DNA of 64,000 bases from Pyxicephalus adspersus. Taxonomy: Eukaryota > Chordata > Amphibia > Anura > Pyxicephalidae. Within the stretch, counting starts at the first letter, position 1. Each line of letters opens with the position of its first letter. The position numbers were made by a program, and so were the translations under genes. Under the pieces are notes generated by a model. That model saw only the letters and a program-made list of their open reading frames with translations. It did not search any database and had not been told where the DNA came from. Shown piece after piece: positions 60,313 to 64,000 of the stretch. The DNA is taken from positions 49,290,710 through 49,354,709 of the forward strand of contig NC_092859.1 of NCBI RefSeq assembly GCF_032062135.1. Reading direction: 5' to 3'.

Positions 60313-62113
60313 CTTTTAAACACTTAAAGAACATCTGAGCATACAAATAGGTGTGCAGAAAACCTCTTAATAGAAGTCCCCCCCCACCTCACTCGGTACA
60401 CTTACTCTGCCGGTGATCCATTTGCTTGCAGAAGTAGTGGATTTACGAACACTGGGATATCTGCTCTTTCCTGAAACTGCTTTCTTAATGAAAGTCTTTC
60501 GGGTGATCCTTGCAGCCCCAAAAAATGACCTAAAAGGTGTGTGTTGAAATTTTGCTTGAAGACATGAGATGATAAAGCTCTGTATTGCCAGACTAAAGGT
60601 ATGTACAAACACTTTGCTGGAAATGATCAGTGGCAGTTCTAAAATCACTAGGGACCAATAAGCTCTATAAGAAAATCTGCATTTTATGGGAGAGTGGATA
60701 TTTTTTCTATTCATAAATTGTTCAGTTTTTTTTACGACACACACACTAACATTGAAGGACAGCTGTGTGGCCACTGCATTTTTATCTGAGATCATCCTGA
60801 ATGTCCATCTTGAAAGATGCAAATGGCGTCCATTCACTTGTAAATAAGGAATGCTACTGTTGTCAGGTAATCCTTGGAGCACTTAGTTTTTAAACAAAAT
60901 ACACAAGCATCATGTTTGCTGTGAGCTTATTGAATAGGTGGGGTTTTCAACTAGACTCCTCCTACCACATCTCAAGTGTTTTTTTTTTTTTTTTTTTCTA
61001 TAGTTCGGTCATAATGTTACTGTATCTGGAATTTGGTAAAAAAAAGGCAGTGAATTTTTTTTTTTTTTTTTTTTTATTATGCTTACCTCCTTATCCTTAA
61101 ATCTTTAGGAACTTGCAAGGGTAAAGGCTGAATTGTCAAAAGAAAAGCAAAATGAAAGGCAGCTGCAAGCCCAACTGAATGATTTGATGGGAGCAAAGAA
61201 GTTTGATCCATCCAAAGCTTTTGAGCATGATGTCAAAAGAAACATTCACCAAAGAGCTCCATTAAAAGATGGTAAACAAATCCATATTTCTTATAATCTA
61301 AAATACATATTGGGAATAAAATGCTAATGTGTTTTGTGCTGTACGTGTGTGTTGTAGACATAGTTCAGATTGAGGGGTGATTAAAACAATGAGGTTTAAT
61401 CCTACCCACAAGGCAATAATCTCTGCTTGCCTTGCTTTTTATTTTTGCAAAACCCAAACACCAGTCCTTAATTCCACCTGTTTTCTGTGGTAGAGGATTT
61501 CTTGTGCATTTTACCAAACTTGACACTACTGTCCACTATTTTAAGCTATACAAACTCTATTTTGGAATTGTGCTGGAACACTTGTAACAGTCTTTGCCTA
61601 ATCTTAGTAGAGTGGTCCTCTTTGTGACCTCTGACAGGCGGGATTGCAATGTCTAAGTCTTATTACTCTAGGTGAGCACACCAGCTTTGTCATACACATC
61701 GCAATGGATCAAGATACCATTCCAGTGGAACCTAATGGACTTGTAGCACTGTTCTCTTTCCCAGTTGCAGAGCTTTCAGTGTTATTTACAGGATGCAAAA
61801 ATAAAAAAATTTGCCCTACATTTTGTACTATGTATAATCTATTACATGACCCTTATTTGCCTAAATATGTTTTTCATTTATATTTGGTTTCAATAGCAAG
61901 AATTCCAGCAGTGCCCAAATGAGTTAAATAATAACTTTCTGGGACATGAGGAGAAATATTGAACGGTTAAAAAGCCGACAAGATCTGTCCTGTGGATAGG
62001 TAGTTCCCTGGGATAGTAAGAAAGTATAAATTAACAATGGATTCTAGATGACCATTTTTTATTTATTTTTTTTCTTGTGCTTTTTTTTAACAGGGAACCG
62101 AAATATGTCCTGA
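42775..62113 (+). CDS. HMMR: Hyaluronan-mediated motility receptor (RHAMM)
   Basis: A long coiled-coil protein of the mitotic spindle and centrosomes that binds microtubules, works with TPX2/dynein in spindle assembly, and can bind hyaluronan. Seventeen coding exons join in frame: 42775-42820, 44839-44940, 46103-46191, 48945-49022, 49778-49966, 50830-50916, 51233-51344, 51867-51932, 52007-52080, 53730-53816, 54900-55111, 56869-56973, 57081-58283, 58801-58879, 59974-60150, 61109-61271 and 62094-62113. The product is 962 residues, against about 725 in human. It starts [20 protein letters not shown], the conserved N-terminus. Exon 13 (residues 416-817) is an expanded coiled-coil repeat array and accounts for the extra length. 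The C-terminal part [18 protein letters not shown] (about 884-901) is the leucine-zipper/hyaluronan-binding B-X7-B region. The final exon adds only GNRNMS and stop, shorter than the human tail. Splice sites are GT/AG throughout. Confidence 0.95.
43151..43641. mobile_element. TTAA-flanked MITE (copy 4)
   Basis: Lies between TTAA (43147-43150) and TTAA (43642-43645), starts TTCCCCTTGCGGTATTCCTG and ends GAATGCCAGGGGGG. It has the internal 'tttgtatttgattcaataca' hairpin motif. In HMMR intron 1. Confidence 0.8.
46540..47760 (-). mobile_element. L1/Tx1-type LINE 3' portion in HMMR intron 3
   Basis: The uninterrupted - strand frame 47001-47621 includes [60 protein letters not shown] and RVFWDKV. 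This is the C-terminal region of L1-type ORF2 with its knuckle C..GC....SMLHIWWSC. The 206-codon open frame suggests a relatively young copy. It lies antisense to HMMR. The RT and endonuclease are absent (5' truncation). Confidence 0.75.
47761..48870. other. HMMR intron 3, unassigned part
   Basis: No repeat recognised with confidence. The open frame at 48322-48558 ([20 protein letters not shown]) has no splice sites in agreement with HMMR and is not supported as an exon. Confidence 0.35.
48879..48927 (+). repeat. Poly(T) plus (TA)n run just upstream of HMMR exon 4
   Basis: About 33 T followed by about 7 TA repeats, ending 18 bp before the exon 4 acceptor (TTTTTTGCAG, exon from 48945). It forms the polypyrimidine region. 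Similar T-runs precede exons 5, 6, 10 and 11. Confidence 0.85.
50320..50595 (+). mobile_element. L2-like LINE 3' end in HMMR intron 5
   Basis: Carries 'tgcatggggtttgcaggctc', 'tcctcccacatcccaaaaac', 'aattgaccttagactaca', 'gattgtgagctcctttgagg' and 'acagcgctgcgtattatgat', then 'ggcgctatataaatac'. This is the complete L2-type 3' text, with an ATA-rich end. Confidence 0.7.
51030..51090 (+). mobile_element. Terminus of 'cctaaactcag' MITE family
   Basis: 'ttaaagcgtacctaaactca', then 'gaaatttcactttctgtaaa', matches the inverted right end of the MITE at 12167-12590. Its partner end was not located in HMMR intron 6. Confidence 0.35.
52081..53729. other. HMMR intron 9
   Basis: Includes a short palindrome, 'aaggtggaactaaagttcca' (52530-52556 region), resembling fused MITE ends, and several A/T runs. 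No gene. The open frames here have no support. Confidence 0.35.
55672..56109. mobile_element. hAT-type element in HMMR intron 11
   Basis: Starts CAGGGGTGTCAAACTCAAAT and ends TGTTTTGACACCTCTA. Flanked by CCTTAGTT (55664-55671) and CTTTAGTT (56110-56117), 7 of 8 identical. Same terminal type as 40579-41095, and likewise with A instead of G as the final base. Confidence 0.8.
57220..58212 (+). repeat. HMMR: HMMR exon 13 array: nineteen units of about 18 residues
   Basis: The 331 codons divide into 19 units with a consensus near LEQKLLELQETSSKTREA. Sixteen units have exactly 18 residues, two have 14 and one has 15. Units 3 and 4 (57316-57423) are the most alike. Leucines recur at positions 1, 5 and 8 of the unit (LxxxLxxL), as in a coiled coil with an 18-residue period (7+11). 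The array lies in one exon and explains the long open frame 57106-58335. Confidence 0.9.
59095..59688. mobile_element. TTAA-flanked MITE (copy 5)
   Basis: Lies between TTAA (59091-59094) and TTAA (59689-59692), starts CCCCCCTAGTGGTAATCCCG and ends GAACTCTAGGGGGG. In HMMR intron 14. Confidence 0.85.
60168..60261 (+). repeat. Exact 47-bp tandem duplication next to an HMMR donor
   Basis: The unit 'ttttctcatttgcacagcag', then 'ttggcagtattgggcttctt' and 'cacttta', occurs twice back to back without a visible difference. It starts 17 bp after the exon 15 donor. It includes an AG preceded by pyrimidines (ttttctcatttgcacag) that could act as a cryptic acceptor in each copy. Confidence 0.9.
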
Positions 62114-62186
62114 GGAGCATGTTGCTGATTGAAAATGATCGTGACTTTAATTTTTTTTTTTTTTTTTTTAATGGATGTTATGTTTT

Positions 62187-62192
62187 AATAAA
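62187..62192 (+). terminator. HMMR: HMMR proximal poly(A) signal candidate
   Basis: AATAAA 74 bp after the stop codon, followed by 'gtgcacctgcc'. It would give a very short 3'UTR. Confidence 0.4.
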
Positions 62193-62773
62193 GTGCACCT
62201 GCCATGCAAAATTATGCAGGCTGTCATTGCTGGTCTCCTCATTCCTGTTTCTGGCTTTAGGACTTCTGAGATCTAGACAAGCATGCAAAGGTATTGAAAA
62301 TTCTTTTGTTATGATGGCCAAAGAAGAAGTTCTTCATAGACATTTGACTTTTATGTTCATTACTTGCTGCCTCCAAAATTGAAACTTACACATTATTTCT
62401 GTGAATTAGAATTAGTAAATGGGATTTGTGCCACTGGTTTTTCTGTGTGGTGATCAAATGGCTATGCAGTTTTTGTAATATAAAGTACCCAAAAAATACT
62501 ATTTATAAAAATCAAATATATATCAATTCACTAAAAGCAGTTCACAAACCTTAGGTGGTGTAAACATGCATAATACAGTCTGCTTTCTCTTCCGTTTGTC
62601 TAATTGTATTTTTATGTCGCTATTTTTATTTGCAGTATGTGCTTTTTTCCCTTTGTCTATATTGCTCACATTTTAAGCAATCAGTAGAACTTTATTTTCG
62701 AATGCCCTTGATTTATATATACTTTGGTATTCATTTTTTATTTATCCAATATATTGTGTATATACCACTTCCT

Positions 62774-62779
62774 AATAAA
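62774..62779 (+). terminator. HMMR: HMMR distal poly(A) signal candidate
   Basis: AATAAA in 'cctaataaaaagttttaaca', about 660 bp after the stop, followed by a T/G-containing region ('tgtttcctatgatgt'). The more usual 3'UTR length makes this the likelier major site. Confidence 0.5.
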
Positions 62780-62799
62780 AAGTTTTAACATGTTTCCTA

Positions 62800-63436
62800 T
62801 GATGTCATTATATATCGCTAAAGATTCACTCTGTGATATTGCCACACATGCAACATCCTGTGGGAAGATGGCCCCAGAGGATGGGGTGCTTCCAGTTCCC
62901 TTTTTACTTCCTTATGATTCAGATATTTTAACCCTTGTGTTATGTTGCCCACTGTTCTTGGAGTCTGATATACTGGGGATCTTCCTTTAGCGGTTTTGGG
63001 TGTTGTGGCATGCACCACATAGTTGCAGTGGCCATAAGTTCCCTTTAGTATCCTTTGTGAACCACTGGTGTTTTAGGAAAATATTTAGATGGAGTAAACT
63101 AGAGGCCACAAGTTCCACAATAAGCATACCCCAAGAAGTGGATACAGAAACAATGGACATTCTTGGTCCCACCATATCGCTACAGATTTGATCCATGTTT
63201 TTCCTCTTATATTTTGCCTTGTCTCTCGTGGTATTTAAATAGAAAAAATTCTAGTTATCATCACTATAAAGATTGTCCCAGCTGGATGGGTTACAAGACC
63301 CTAATACATGAAATCTCCCTGGTGTGCTTTTACCACGGTTTCTTTCTCAATCTGCCAAAAAAGTAATATAGTGCTGCAGCAGGTGTCTTAAGTACACCTT
63401 ATTTCCTGCTTCATGAATTATAAGGATCATCTAGCC
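62800..63436. other. Downstream intergenic DNA
   Basis: No recognised gene. Fragments of open frame on both strands at 62818-63191 mirror each other and have no motif. The - strand text 'MDQICSDMVGPRMSIV' might be a degraded transposon ORF, but I cannot place it. Confidence 0.3.
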
Positions 63437-63684
63437 CAGCGGTTGCCAACTGGTGGTCCGCATCTCCACAAACCATGTCTCGTGTATGGACACACACATG
63501 TGTCTCAGTACCACAACCTGTCCACTCTGTCCAGGTCTGAGCCTGCGGTGGGAGGGTGGGTGAGTTCTGGCATTTTGATGACACTCTTGGGGAAGTATCT
63601 TCCCCTTTGAGTGACAGACAGCTCCCTGCGCATGTGTGGTCTGGATTCTGTGGATTTAGTGGTTTGAAAGGTTGGTGACCACTG
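63437..63684. mobile_element. hAT-type non-autonomous element
   Basis: Starts CAGCGGTTGCCAACTGGTGG and ends AAAGGTTGGTGACCACTG. Flanked by ATCTAGCC (63429-63436) and CTCCAGCC (63685-63692), 6 of 8 identical. Same family as 8351-8577. Confidence 0.75.
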
Positions 63685-63839
63685 CTCCAGCCCACTCCTG
63701 TCTCTGTTGTCCTTGCTTTCCCCTGTCTGCGATTTCCTTTTCAGTTCTGTCAACCTTTTAGTCACTGCTTCATGTATTAGGTGTTCCTGAACAGCATTTA
63801 CTTGTAGACTGCCTTAGAAAACAACCATGTGCTGGGGGG

Positions 63840-64000
63840 CAGGGCTTGGCAATGGCGGTGTGAGCTGTGTTTGGCTCTGTGACTGTCCAGGCCTTTTTTC
63901 AGTGATCACGGGCAGATCAGCACCGCTACCAGTTCCAGATGCCTAAAGGGAAGAAATACACAGGATCCCACAAGACTCCCGGATGAGCGAGTATAATGGG
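63840..64000 (+). mobile_element. Possible LINE 5' end (ORF1 start), cut by the window
   Basis: Sequence leading to ATG at 63939 reads MPKGKKYTGSHKTPG and then stop. Lysine-rich MPKGKK starts are seen in L1-type ORF1 proteins of frogs. The early stop suggests decay. Weak, based on 15 codons. Confidence 0.25.

Overview
The window looks like vertebrate nuclear DNA, most probably from a frog. Three spliced genes can be rebuilt exon by exon, in the order CCNG1 (cyclin G1, + strand), NUDCD2 (NudC domain protein 2, - strand) and HMMR (hyaluronan-mediated motility receptor/RHAMM, + strand). This is the order found on human chromosome 5q34. The amphibian assignment is an inference from the repeats (Penelope-like, DIRS/Ngaro-like, L1/Tx1-like, hAT and TTAA-flanked MITEs, L2-like tails) and from how diverged the proteins are from human. 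The species cannot be named from sequence alone.

Layout. 1-17.4 kb is intergenic and full of transposon remnants: a Penelope-like reverse transcriptase (0.32-1.75 kb), a Helitron with 69-bp coding repeats (4.3-5.1 kb), a DIRS-like RNase H remnant (6.4-7.0 kb), a Ngaro/DIRS-like element with an SGNH-hydrolase ORF (9.2-10.5 kb) and several MITEs. CCNG1 runs from a TATA/CCAAT promoter at about 17.66 kb to a poly(A) signal at 25.15 kb. Its coding exons join to exactly 295 codons, and intron 1 holds a perfect p53 response element. 25.2-34.6 kb is a graveyard of L1-type LINEs, hAT elements and MITEs, plus two unexplained exon-like ORFs at 30.1-30.8 kb. NUDCD2 occupies 34.66-42.47 kb in four coding exons that join to 157 codons. 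A 302-bp bidirectional promoter with three inverted CCAAT boxes and a CHR-like TTTAAA separates it from HMMR. HMMR fills 42.78-62.8 kb in 17 coding exons (962 codons). Exon 13, 1.2 kb long, carries an array of nineteen roughly 18-residue coiled-coil repeats. The window ends in HMMR-downstream repeats.

How the genes relate. CCNG1 is a p53-induced cyclin that recruits PP2A. NUDCD2 is a NudC-family cochaperone linked to LIS1/dynein. HMMR is a spindle and centrosome coiled-coil protein. The NUDCD2-HMMR head-to-head promoter has the layout of a G2/M cell-cycle promoter, which fits the mitotic role of HMMR.

Of most interest: the perfect p53 site in CCNG1, the 18-residue HMMR repeat array with register-preserving deletions, four decayed hammerhead-ribozyme-like motifs, a copy of the CCNG1 exon-2 splice acceptor upstream of its own promoter, a broken long inverted repeat with a nested hAT element, and the orphan exon pair at 30 kb. 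All exon boundaries were derived by eye from reading frame, GT/AG sites and remembered family sequences; no search was run.
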